A stretch of DNA of 64,000 bases from Isochrysis galbana (Eukaryota; Haptophyta; Isochrysidales; Isochrysidaceae): positions 6,778,573 through 6,842,572 of the forward strand of contig CM030934.1 of the NCBI GenBank assembly GCA_018136815.1, written 5' to 3'. The position numbers and the translations under genes were made by a program. The notes beneath the pieces were generated by a model. The model was not told the origin of the DNA, did no database searches, and was given only the letters and a program-made list of their open reading frames with translations. Below are positions 8,729-18,336 of this stretch, one piece after another (position 1 is the first letter of the stretch; every line of letters starts with the position of its first letter).

Positions 8729-11299
8729 ATGCCGTCGGGCGGTGCCCTCTGCGCGCTCCTCTCACTCTCATCGAGTGCCAACCTGTTTGGCGGCGCTCGT
8801 CAGCCGGCGGGGCGGCGGTATGTGGACGATGCTGCGCGGGAGCCATCGCCCAGCCCAGCCAGCCAGCGCGCACCGCTGTCGCCGCCGCTGCCTGCGGAGG
8901 AGAGTACAGCCGTGATCAAGCGAGTCAGCCTTGCACGCTGCAATCTCATCCCGCAAGAGGTGCTCGTGCGTGCCGTTCGCGAGTCGGGCATCCTCGGCGA
9001 GCCGCCCAAGCCTGCAGCAATAAAAGACCTTTCTGCCCGCCTCACTCAGTGGTATAAGGCCAACGGGTACCTTTTCGCCAGCGTGCCGAGCCGCCTGCCG
9101 CTCGAGGACGGCCACCTCGTCTTGCTCGCCTCCGAGCCCAAGGTGGCAAAGCAACCAGTGGTCATCGAGTTCTTCTCGCCGATGGATGCGCCGCCCGCCC
9201 CGCCCGTGCTCGACCATGGCCGTTTTGGCATGGTCCGCCGCTCGCTCGCCAAGGCCTCGCTCGCTGCTGCTCTAGTGCCACGCGAGCCGCCTGTGATGCG
9301 CAGACGCTTCCGTGATAAGACGGCGCCCACGCGGATCGAGGCAGCAATCACCAAGGCGCGGCTCGAGGGCGCAAGCCCCGAGGCACTCCAGTGGGCGGAG
9401 CAGCGGCTGCTGAGCGCACGCAAAGCGTGCGGGCTGCCCGAGCAGACGCAGCTTGAGTTGCTCGTGCAACGTGGCGAGCTCGTCTCATGCTCCGGCACGA
9501 CGCGGGGCGAGCCGGTCGCTAAGATGCTTGGGCTAAAGCCAGGCCAGCCCTGGCGGTTCAACCAGGCTGGGTGGAAGAGGCTGCAGCGCTCCGGCCTCTT
9601 CGACGTAATGGACTCGCCGCGCATCGGCCCCGTGGCTGCACAGACCTCCGCAGGCTTTGCCTCGCAAGCGGGCAGGTCCGACGAGCTCGTAGTCCGGCTG
9701 CAGGTTGTCGAGCACGGCGCAAAGAAGGGCAAGCCGGCGCGCTTCCGCGCGCTGGAGCCATCGATCTCCCTCTCACGCGGACGTGTGACCGGCGAGGTCT
9801 CTCTCGAGGACTCCAACTGGCGTGGCGCCAACCAGAAGCTCTCCGCGCGCATCGAGCACGCTAACACTTCGGAGGTGTCGATGCGGCTGCATGTGCCAGC
9901 CGCCTTCTCCGTGCGCCGCGGCAGCTCGCGCTCGCGTGGCGGGCTGCTTACAGTGGACGACGGTGGTGATGGCGCCGTTGTCTCCTCGGACCTACGGGGC
10001 TTCTGGCGGCCTCGATTAGCGGGTGCTGCTCCGCTGCACGACTCGGAGCCACGCGCTGGGGTGTCATGGATGCTCTCGGGGGTCAACCGCGCATTAGGAG
10101 GCGCGGTGGTGGGTGGGCGCATCTCCGCCGATCTTGTTCCGAATAGGTTGTTGGACTCAGATAAGCCCCAGGCGTCCCATGCGGAGCCGCTAGATTCGCT
10201 GCCGGTGCTGCTCGAGGGCAGGCTCACCGCAGGGACACTCCGTCCTGGCGACGCGCTTGCAGAGGTCGAGATTGTGAGCGGCTCGCCGGCAAGGCAGGGT
10301 CGCCTAGCCGCGGGTGGCGAGCTCCGCCTCGCGCGGGCGATGCCTCTCGCTGACCGATGCCCAGACTTTTGGAGGATCAGCTGGCGTGCGGCGGCATCGG
10401 CACCCTTGTTGGCTCCCCCGCCTGCCTCGCCGCCCGCACTCAGCCCGGCGGCGCTACTCGGAGGCAACGCGGAGAAGGTGACACTCGCTGCTACAGAGGA
10501 TGGCCCAGCTACGGCATGGAGAGGCCTCTTCGGCACCGGCGGCATGCCAGCCGCTGAGGCGAAGCGAGATCCTGCGCCCGGCGGCCCATCCAAAATGTTC
10601 AACGGCTCTGCGGCGCGCCTCGCTGCAAGTGAGGCCACGGGCTACGTGGAGCGTCTCGCGCGGCTGTCGAAGGTCTCATTCATCGCGCGTGGGCAGATGC
10701 TGACAACTGGCGCGCCCAAATATGAGTGCGAGAGCCTCGGGGGCGACGGGTCCGTTCGAGGGTATGAGCCTGGCGAGCTGGGTACGGGCCTCAACACGGT
10801 GAGCCGCCCTCGCTTCTGCCTGTCTTCTCGCCAACTCCACTCTCAGCCACAGGCCCCAACCCCCCTTGCTCCTTCCCACACACTGCAGGCAATGGCCTCG
10901 ATATCCCTCACGATGCCCCTGCCTGCCTTCAAGTCCGGCGGTACCGCTCCACCGGTGTCCCTCGTCCTCTTTGCCGACGCGGGAGCACGGGACTGGGTAA
11001 TCACGGAACTGCACACAGGGCGATCCGCACAAGGAACGGGGGCCTCCGTCGGCTATGGGCTGCGACTTGGCCCAATTCGCTTTGACGTGAGCTCCCGCAT
11101 GAGAGACCCTGCGCGCATCGCACAATCGTCGCCTCGTTCCAACCGTTTGCACCGCCGAGCCCCTCCACCCCCCCCCTTTTTTTCCCGTGCGCGCCTGCCA
11201 TTGCTCCCACCGCACTGCCCCGATGTGGTGCCGCAGGTAGCACGGAACGTCCGTGGTGAGAGCATGACACATGTTGGACTAATTACGGAGCTCGAGTGA
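8729..11299 (+). CDS. Omp85-family outer-membrane protein (Toc75/OEP80-like), plastid envelope
   Basis: Omp85 proteins insert or translocate beta-barrel and precursor proteins across outer membranes. The model is join(8729..10798, 10889..11086, 11237..11299), 776 residues. Both introns (90 and 150 bp, GTGAGC...CAG) are multiples of three, so the unspliced frame is also open. Residues 1-25 look like a signal sequence (ALCALLSLSSSANLFGG), fitting bipartite plastid import. POTRA-like modules follow: about 60-130 and about 215-330 (KMLGLKPGQPWRFNQAGW...LFDV). The barrel onset is GEVSLEDSNWRGANQKLS. Near residue 670 is the Omp85 signature LGGDGSVRGY, and the last strand reads RFDVARN...HVGLITEL after splicing. 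A mitochondrial Sam50 is less likely because there are at least two POTRA modules and the barrel onset resembles OEP80. A CT-rich tract precedes the ATG. Confidence 0.85.
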   Translation: MPSGGALCALLSLSSSANLFGGARQPAGRRYVDDAAREPSPSPASQRAPLSPPLPAEESTAVIKRVSLARCNLIPQEVLVRAVRESGILGEPPKPAAIKDLSARLTQWYKANGYLFASVPSRLPLEDGHLVLLASEPKVAKQPVVIEFFSPMDAPPAPPVLDHGRFGMVRRSLAKASLAAALVPREPPVMRRRFRDKTAPTRIEAAITKARLEGASPEALQWAEQRLLSARKACGLPEQTQLELLVQRGELVSCSGTTRGEPVAKMLGLKPGQPWRFNQAGWKRLQRSGLFDVMDSPRIGPVAAQTSAGFASQAGRSDELVVRLQVVEHGAKKGKPARFRALEPSISLSRGRVTGEVSLEDSNWRGANQKLSARIEHANTSEVSMRLHVPAAFSVRRGSSRSRGGLLTVDDGGDGAVVSSDLRGFWRPRLAGAAPLHDSEPRAGVSWMLSGVNRALGGAVVGGRISADLVPNRLLDSDKPQASHAEPLDSLPVLLEGRLTAGTLRPGDALAEVEIVSGSPARQGRLAAGGELRLARAMPLADRCPDFWRISWRAAASAPLLAPPPASPPALSPAALLGGNAEKVTLAATEDGPATAWRGLFGTGGMPAAEAKRDPAPGGPSKMFNGSAARLAASEATGYVERLARLSKVSFIARGQMLTTGAPKYECESLGGDGSVRGYEPGELGTGLNTVSRPRFCLSSRQLHSQPQAPTPLAPSHTLQAMASISLTMPLPAFKSGGTAPPVSLVLFADAGARDWVITELHTGRSAQGTGASVGYGLRLGPIRFDVSSRMRDPARIAQSSPRSNRLHRRAPPPPPFFSRARLPLLPPHCPDVVPQVARNVRGESMTHVGLITELE

Positions 11300-12000
11300 G
11301 GCTTTGAATTGGCACTCATATTTCATCGTCAATCAACGCAGCTATGGTGGCAACGCACCTACTAGATGTGGTGCGCTGCCGGCCGTTCAGAGGGAGAGAA
11401 CATGCTGACCTCTTATGGGTGTATCTGTTAGCAACACCCCTTTATGTACTGGCAACTTTCCCGCCTTCCGATGCAAGCGCTGTACCGACGGCTAGATCGG
11501 CGGCTCGCTCCCGAGCCTTGCCAGATTTTGAACTGCGCGGCGGGTGGTAGGACAGCGCCTCCTTCAACTTGGTGTTCGAATCGTGGCACGACAGGTTGCG
11601 GGACTGGGCATCCTTCTATCTGTGTTCGCATGGTGGCGCGACGGGTTATGGAACTGTGCTTGTGGTGTGCACGTGAAGGATTTTGGGGTTGTGCATGGAG
11701 GGCCGCATGACACATGGTGGGTGTTGGTAGAGGTGGTGGTGTGGATAGAGCTGTGGATCTTTCCCAGCCAGGACATGAACATGGGGAGTGGGGAGGGACG
11801 TGGAGGACTGGGGAGAGCTATCATACCCTAGATGGTAGATGGGGCCTGCAAATACAGCCAAATACATTTCAAATACATTCGAGGCCTACAACCCCGGATG
11901 AGCTTCAAATACAGCCAAATACATATGTATTTGGCCTCTGGCCAAATACGGTAAATGTAAATTCAATAAATGGGTATTTCGTATTTCCCATCTGCATCTC
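11300..12000. other. Intergenic region with AT-rich AAATAC repeat cluster
   Basis: No gene seen. From about 11849 to 11985 the DNA becomes much more AT-rich and repeats the word CAAATACA several times in both orientations (11849, 11866, 11905, 11916), including a perfect 20-bp palindrome at 11915-11934. This could be a scaffold-attachment or regulatory element, or the core of a small MITE. Confidence 0.45.
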
Positions 12001-12626
12001 CTAGGTCCACAACTCGTGCGTAGCGTCAGAGGGAAAGGAGATGTCGAGCGGTGGGGCCGGCGCGCCCGGGTCCGCGGGGGTGGTCGGGAGAGCGGCGGCG
12101 TCGAGGTCAGCTTGCGCGGGGGCCGGGGGCGCGTGCGGGCAGCTGGGGTGGCTTCCACGGCTAGGTGCTGGTGCTGGGTGCTGGTGAGAGTGTGTGTGTG
12201 TGAGAGAGAGAGCTTGGCCGGCTTGGGGCGCGTGCGCGGCGGAGGAGGGAAAAGGGGGAGGGGCGTTCCCCCCGCGGCTGGCTCCCCGCTGGAGGGAAGG
12301 TGTGTTTTCTCTTCCCTTCTTTCCTTCGGTCTGAGCGCGCCCCCTCGCTGCTCCGTCGCCGTTCACTAGTAGCGCGAACTAAATCCCGCTGGTCATCGAC
12401 CGCCCGAGTATTTTTGTAAAGAGTGACTGGTACAGAATGGACGTCTCTTCTGCTCCGCCTCGTCATTCGGGACGGAGGGAGACGAGCGCGAGCGAGCGAG
12501 CTTGCTTTCGAGTCTCGCAGAGGGGGCGCGAGGAGGAGAAGAGACGGACGTGGAGATGAGGGGAGAAGAGAAGGAGAGAGAGAGAGGAGAAGGGAGGGAG
12601 GGGGGTGGCGAGAGACGTAGAGGAAG

Positions 12627-12697
<71 letters not shown>

Positions 12698-13200
12698 AGA
12701 GTTGGACCACATTTCTGGAAATGGAACCATTCAAACGACCTGCGGTGGTATTGAGGATATCGCCAGGCCTTTCTGCCTTCTCCTCCTCTCCGTGCCCCTC
12801 TGTTTCCTCCTACAAGATCTCTCCTCCGATGGCTCGAAGAACTGAAGGAGAGCCCAACGGGAAGTTGGGAAAATAAGAGAATTCAGCAGAGACACAGAGA
12901 ACAAATGGACTGTTGGAGGAGAAAGATGGATATGTGTGAGAGAGAGAAGGAAGCAGAGAAATTGAAAGGGACCGAGGAGACCCCAGCGGGAAGAGAAGAA
13001 AAAGAGAGAAGATGAGGAGAAAATGTGTGAGCCCTAAGGCGAGCGCACGGACGCTCGCTCAACATTCCTCCGCGGGGGGCGCCCTCCCTCCTACTCTCCC
13101 TCCCTCCATGGGCTCTCTCCTCTCGCTCTCCTATCTCCTGTTATGGTTTTCGTCTCCGCTATTGAAATAAACACGAGGGGGAGTGAGGAAGAAAGCAGAG

Positions 13201-13248
<48 letters not shown>

Positions 13249-13346
13249 GGGGTGGGGGAGAGTCAGGAGGGAGAGTAGTGGGGGAAAAGAGCGGGAGAGA
13301 GAGAGAGAGGGAGGGAGGGAGAGAGAGAGGGGGGGGGGGGGGGGGG

Positions 13347-13381
<35 letters not shown>

Positions 13382-13413
13382 CGACTCTGTCCGCTGTCCC
13401 TCCTGCTCGCCGG
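12001..13413. other. Low-complexity intergenic region with microsatellites upstream of the 13414 gene
   Basis: No coding signal. The region holds a (TG)n-(AG)n compound microsatellite (about 12630-12692), general GA-rich sequence from 12480 to 13020, (GA)n at about 13200-13242, and a G-run of about 20 at 13330-13349 followed by more (GA)n to 13379. Purine bias is on the plus strand, the sense strand of the next gene. Confidence 0.6.
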
Positions 13414-16400
13414 ATGCACTCGGACCACTTCGTAAGCCTGATTCTCCAGCATGCCCGCGCGGGTGCCCACTTTCGCCGATCGGCCCTCCGCTCCGCATGG
13501 AGACAGCTCAACCTTTTGAGAGAGCCAGCCACACGCTGCCTCACTCTCATCACCTTTCTGCATGTGGGACAGCTTGTCACAGCGATACGCTGCTGGGCAG
13601 CCTTCTCACACGCCATGACCGTAGAGCGCGCCGGAATCTACCTGCTGTGGAGATGGCCAAGGCAAACCGCCTTTGCGCAATGGGCGCGCCTCCTCCGCCA
13701 GAAAGAGCTCGCGGGAGAACTGGGCGGAGGGGTGCTTTCGGCGCGCTCATCGTCACGTACGCAGCTTGCCGAGGTATCGCCCCTCGTGCAGAACGTCGCG
13801 GTGCTCGTTGCGGCGGTCGCGCAGGAAGGCGATGCACACAAGCTCGACCACCTGTGCATCACTCCTCGTGCGCGTGACGCGTCGCTCGAGGGCGTGAATG
13901 GCTCCGATCCACGCGGCGAGGGGCAGGGGGCAGTGGGAGAAGGGGAAGCGAAGACTCCTTCCTGCGACGAGATACTGTCACCGCACGACTCACCGCAAGT
14001 GTCGCCGGTGGACGTGCTTGACCTGCCAGCCTTCTCCACTAAGATGGAACCGCGCTCACTCTCGCGTGGTAGTGAGCCGCATACGCCCCCATGGCTGCGC
14101 TCCGCCGCCGCTCAACTCGACTCGCAGCCAGGCAGCCCAGCGTTGCTCAGTGTTCGCACGCATGACTCCCAGAGCGACTCGCCCTCTGCCAGCGCTCTCG
14201 CTCCAACCTCGCGTAACGATAGCACGAGCACGCTTGGGGAGTTTGACGAGGACGGGCTGCCGCAATGGTTGCGCACGGCGGGAGACTGGCTCGAGTCGCA
14301 GTCACCGGCGGCCTTGCACCCGCCATTGTCGCTGGCGACGGTTTACCGTAATGTGCAACTAGCACAGCGCTCGGACGAGGCTTACTCGTGGGACGGCGAC
14401 GCCACTGCGCCAACCTCGACCAATAGCTGCAGCACGACCGGCGGCGCCGACGGTGTTGCCGCCTCGCCTGCCACACCAGAGGAACACGATGCGTTTGGGT
14501 CGCCATCTCAGCCCTCAGTGTTGGTCCTCGACGGGACAACTGCTCTCGAGCAGATTGCACCGGAAGAGTTTCAGATGGATGCCACGGCTGTCTTGGGTAC
14601 TAAGGCAGTGGTGATGGAAGAGTCGGAGCTTGATGCCGCGCAGGGCGAGGATCCGGCTGGGGCGGAAGGGAAGAATGGGGCGGCCCACCACGGCCAAGAA
14701 TACGATGGAAGGGGACGACTGGGCCCAGAGACGGCCTCTGCTGCTGCCATTGCAGCGGCGAGCACCACTACGGAAGCACCGCCACCCTGGCGGGCTGCAG
14801 AGGCTTCCTGGGTTGTTGCCGCGGAACATGAAGGTACGGAAGCCGAATCGGCACGAATACAAGAAGCCCAATCGGTTGCAGAGGAGGCCGTGGCAGCTGA
14901 GGCGGTGTGCCAAGCTCCTCAAAAAGCTGAAGTGAACGATGCGGCGCGGATGGCTTCTGAAGAAGCTGCAGCGGATGCGGCCTCGCGACTAGCTGCGGAG
15001 GCTGTGCCGGCCGCGGCGGTGCGATTGGTTGCCGTGGAGGCTGTGGCGGGCGCGGCAGTCCTTGTCGAGGTGACGGAGGCTGGGCTGACCGAGCCGATGC
15101 GGCTACCTGCGGGGACGCTCCGGAATGCTGTTGAAGATGCTGGGGCAGCGGTGCTTGTGGCGAAGGAGGCGGTTGCAGCTAAGGCGGCGTGTTCACCAGC
15201 GCAAGAGGCTGCAGGAGCGGAAGCGATGTGGATACCAACGGAGGAGGAGGCGGCTGCGGCTGAGGCGGAGCAGCTAGTGCTAGAAGAAGCCGCAGCGGCC
15301 CAGACAATGCGGCTATCTTTGGTTCAGACGGCGCAGCTCGCGGCAGAGGAGACTACCCTGGGCAAGGCAACACAGGTAGGAGAAGACCGTGCGACGGCGA
15401 CCCGGAAGGGTGCTGGTGCTAGAGATGCTAGTGTAGAGCGGATAGCAACGGAGGAGGCCGCGACGACCGAGGTGAATCGTCTGGAAGCAGAGGACGCTGC
15501 TGGGGCTGAGCTGCCGTGTCTCGAGGCAGAGGAGGCTGCAACGGCCCAGGCAGCGCAGCAAGCCGCTGAGGAGATGGATGCGGTCTGGAAGGCTTCTGAC
15601 GATGCTGAGGTTGCGCAATCAGCGGTGGAGGAGGTTGCGGCTGTCGCGAATACGCGGCTCAGGGCGGCGGAGGCTGCAGCGGCCGCGCAGACGCGATTGG
15701 CAGCGGAACAGGCTGCGGCGGCTGATGCGAGGCGAATAGCTGTTGACGCTGCCTGCGGAGCCGCTATAGAGGCGGCAGCGACTGAGGCAGCTAAAACGAC
15801 TGCAGAGGAGGACGACGGGGCCCGGAGGGTTGCGGGAGAAGCAACCCGAGTAGATGCACAGGTGGCGACGGTCACAAGGGGCGTGGAATTGGCAGCCGAA
15901 GAGGCTGCAGAGGCAGGGACGTTTGCGGTCGCTGCGGCGGCTTGCATAGCTGCTGAAGGAGCCGAGGCGGTGCAGATGGCCCTAGCGCCAGCCTCAGAAG
16001 TGGACGAGGCCCAGCAAGGTGTGTGCCCTTTTACATCGGGGGGATCGATCGTGCCACAATCTACTTCTGAGAGGGTTGCTACCGACCAAGCCGCCATGGA
16101 AAGGGAGGAGGCTGAGTGGGAGGCAGCAGAGGCAATGCTGGCAGAAAGGAAGCATAGCTTGCCGCCTCGGAGAGAGCTCGATGGATGCGACGCTCCTCGA
16201 GATGAAGACGCCGTTGGCTCCGACACGGTCGCGCCGCGCGAAAGCCCACTTGGTGGCGCTGTGGGCGGTATTGCCGCCAATGCGGTGGCGTTTGAGCCGC
16301 GCGGCACCGACTCTCTCGCTTCTGCAGCTGTAGAAGTGCAGAGATTGGCGCGGGGCGCATGCGCGAGGCGCGTATTCGCAGCCCTCCAACGGGCCGCTTC

Positions 16401-17391
16401 CCTTCTCCTCGCGAGTCGGCGAGGAGCTTTGGTACGCGATGCATGGGCTGCAGCAGTGGGGCAACAACGCGGGGATACCGCCGCGGATGGCATGAACTGG
16501 TCTTCCTCGTCCGTTTCATTGCTTGTCCTTGGGCGCCTCGCTTACAAGCACGACGTGCTCCTACAACAAGCGCAGCGTCACCTACTCGTCAAGGTCGCTT
16601 GGTTGGCACCTCATCAAGCTGATGCCACTTGGCGCCTTCTCAGCGCAACGACGCGCCTAGCGGCCGTTCTGACGTTGCAGCGGTGGCGCCATGCACTCTT
16701 ATTAGCACGAGGCGCTCGACCGGGCTTCGACCGTACGTTGCCTTCTCGTGGAAAGCCTCGGTTGCACTACGTCGTGTGGACGACGTTACACACCATCCGG
16801 AGTGCAACCAACTCTTGCGGGCCGGGTGTGCGACAGACTGTTGGGGAATGCCGCGCGGCACCCTCGGCGGGAATGAGCACAACACTGGCAGGGGCTTCCC
16901 AAGGCGTGAAGTACATTCCATCTCCGCAGTGCGCCGAGCGCGCCGTCAAGGAGGCATCCATGCGAGGAGCAGCACCTTACGGCCCTGCGGGCTCGCCCAG
17001 CGACTCGACCGCCATCGTGGTCAGATCTACTGACGTTGACGCGGATGATCTCCGCTGTAAGGGCGTAGACTCGGGAAGCTCCTTGGCCGCAACAGTGCAC
17101 CACTCATCAAACCACGAGGCGGAGCACAGCTCATTCCGTATGAGCCTGCGCCCCCCCTCTCCGACCGGTGAGGAGGCGTGCACGGCAGCGTGGCTGTCTT
17201 GGTGGCGGGAGGAGGGCCCGTTTGCACCACCTGAGCGCGGCATACTGTTGGACCATGTTTTCTATAGTGACGAAGACGAGCTCGTACTCCGCAGGATGGC
17301 GGCGCTACCGCGTGCGCCTGCACTCCGCGCCGCACCATGCGTTGCAGCAATGGTGCGCGAGGAAGACGAGGGCAGCCATGCAAGCAAATGA
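13414..17391 (+). CDS. Large Ala/Glu-rich protein with IQ- and Sfi1-like helices, function unknown
   Basis: The frame runs 1,325 residues without an evident intron. The N-terminal ~90 residues carry Trp-centred amphipathic helices (LLWRWPRQTAFAQWARLL) resembling Sfi1-type centrin-binding repeats. An acidic, Ser/Pro-rich segment follows. Residues about 450-850 are a degenerate array of short units of the type EEAAAAEAxRLxAE, predicted as a long helix or coiled coil. Near residue 970 an IQ-like motif appears (VQRLARGACARRVF), and further Trp-helices follow (LTLQRWRHALLLARG). The last ~200 residues are polar and low complexity. A scaffold associated with centrin or calmodulin is a guess; no enzyme motif is visible. 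The sense strand upstream is GA-rich and ends in a long G-run. Confidence 0.6.
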   Translation: MHSDHFVSLILQHARAGAHFRRSALRSAWRQLNLLREPATRCLTLITFLHVGQLVTAIRCWAAFSHAMTVERAGIYLLWRWPRQTAFAQWARLLRQKELAGELGGGVLSARSSSRTQLAEVSPLVQNVAVLVAAVAQEGDAHKLDHLCITPRARDASLEGVNGSDPRGEGQGAVGEGEAKTPSCDEILSPHDSPQVSPVDVLDLPAFSTKMEPRSLSRGSEPHTPPWLRSAAAQLDSQPGSPALLSVRTHDSQSDSPSASALAPTSRNDSTSTLGEFDEDGLPQWLRTAGDWLESQSPAALHPPLSLATVYRNVQLAQRSDEAYSWDGDATAPTSTNSCSTTGGADGVAASPATPEEHDAFGSPSQPSVLVLDGTTALEQIAPEEFQMDATAVLGTKAVVMEESELDAAQGEDPAGAEGKNGAAHHGQEYDGRGRLGPETASAAAIAAASTTTEAPPPWRAAEASWVVAAEHEGTEAESARIQEAQSVAEEAVAAEAVCQAPQKAEVNDAARMASEEAAADAASRLAAEAVPAAAVRLVAVEAVAGAAVLVEVTEAGLTEPMRLPAGTLRNAVEDAGAAVLVAKEAVAAKAACSPAQEAAGAEAMWIPTEEEAAAAEAEQLVLEEAAAAQTMRLSLVQTAQLAAEETTLGKATQVGEDRATATRKGAGARDASVERIATEEAATTEVNRLEAEDAAGAELPCLEAEEAATAQAAQQAAEEMDAVWKASDDAEVAQSAVEEVAAVANTRLRAAEAAAAAQTRLAAEQAAAADARRIAVDAACGAAIEAAATEAAKTTAEEDDGARRVAGEATRVDAQVATVTRGVELAAEEAAEAGTFAVAAAACIAAEGAEAVQMALAPASEVDEAQQGVCPFTSGGSIVPQSTSERVATDQAAMEREEAEWEAAEAMLAERKHSLPPRRELDGCDAPRDEDAVGSDTVAPRESPLGGAVGGIAANAVAFEPRGTDSLASAAVEVQRLARGACARRVFAALQRAASLLLASRRGALVRDAWAAAVGQQRGDTAADGMNWSSSSVSLLVLGRLAYKHDVLLQQAQRHLLVKVAWLAPHQADATWRLLSATTRLAAVLTLQRWRHALLLARGARPGFDRTLPSRGKPRLHYVVWTTLHTIRSATNSCGPGVRQTVGECRAAPSAGMSTTLAGASQGVKYIPSPQCAERAVKEASMRGAAPYGPAGSPSDSTAIVVRSTDVDADDLRCKGVDSGSSLAATVHHSSNHEAEHSSFRMSLRPPSPTGEEACTAAWLSWWREEGPFAPPERGILLDHVFYSDEDELVLRRMAALPRAPALRAAPCVAAMVREEDEGSHASK

Positions 17392-18336
17392 AGCGGGCTT
17401 GGGAAAGTGACATGTGGCAAGGGGGAGATGGCGTTAGGCGGCTATTGCTTTTGCCAAGAGGGCGCTTAGCGGGTTCGCCCTGGCGGCGATGGGCCTGCAA
17501 AAAAACTTATGAAGAGTCAGGCTACTACTGCAAGCTACATGGGTGCCCCAATACACTCATGACGCTGCCTCTCGCCATCGCCCTAGCAGTCTATATTCTC
17601 ACATCTGCTACTCCACCTTCATTGCCCTATTTTGGTGGTGGTAGCCCGCTCACTCTTAGGGCGCCAAGAGTTTTTTCATGCGCTTGAGGCGTGCCTTGTC
17701 CGAAATAGAACATGCAAATGTACACGTTCAAAATATTCTATGGGGGGGGGTTTCTCTAGGCTAACTCCACGAGGTCTCAGCCGTCGACCGAGGAGGGGGG
17801 GGGGGGGGGGGCACTGAGAGCTCTGGTTACTGCCACAGCATAACACAAAAGCCATGGCACGAACGGCCTTCCGCACGATGTGACTGATGATTCTCGTCGT
17901 CAAAGTCCATCACGCGCCTCGACATATTATGCGAGCCGATGACTTCAACAGTTACGAAGAGGAGCCATGGGGGCGCAACACATAAGCCGTGCGGCATCAT
18001 GCCGCCGCTAACCAGCCGTACACCAATGGCGTCTCCCGCACTCAGCAAAGAGTGGGGGCATAGCCAAGGCAAGCAGCGGGTCAAGTGAGAAGTGGCCAGC
18101 AAAGGCCTATGCACAACGGTGGGGTCGAAACACAGATGAAGGCAGTAGGCGGCGCACAGGGATGTGCCAGAGACCGCCGCTGAGAGACTTATGCGGAAGG
18201 CGAGTCGACAAGAATACGGGAGCTGCGTTGTCGTCGTCGTCGCCGCCGCCTCCTCCGAATGTGGAGGGAAAAAGCATCACCAGGCGTGCGTCGAAGGGCA
18301 GGCAGGGCGAATGAAAAAACCATGGGCCGGTCGAGG
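17392..18336. other. Intergenic region, no gene seen
   Basis: This lies between two convergent genes. It holds a G-run of about 20 at 17796-17815 and no family-like reading frame. In an alternative frame a Trp-helix-like stretch (ALQQWCARKTRAAM) overlaps the end of the preceding gene at about 17335-17385, which could mean that the 13414 gene has a frame error or a further exon there. Confidence 0.4.

Noticed and set aside
9046-10638. 530-residue antisense frame under the Omp85 gene
   Set aside because: A shadow of GC-rich codon structure; low-complexity Ser/Arg/Ala with no family pattern.
11540-11610. tRNA-like T-loop word GTTCGAATC near 11569
   Set aside because: The flanking bases do not form a 5-bp T stem, and no acceptor or D arm is found.
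15324-16493. 389-residue antisense Ala/Ser-rich frame under the large Ala/Glu protein
   Set aside because: The mirror image of the GC-rich repeat array, not an independent gene.
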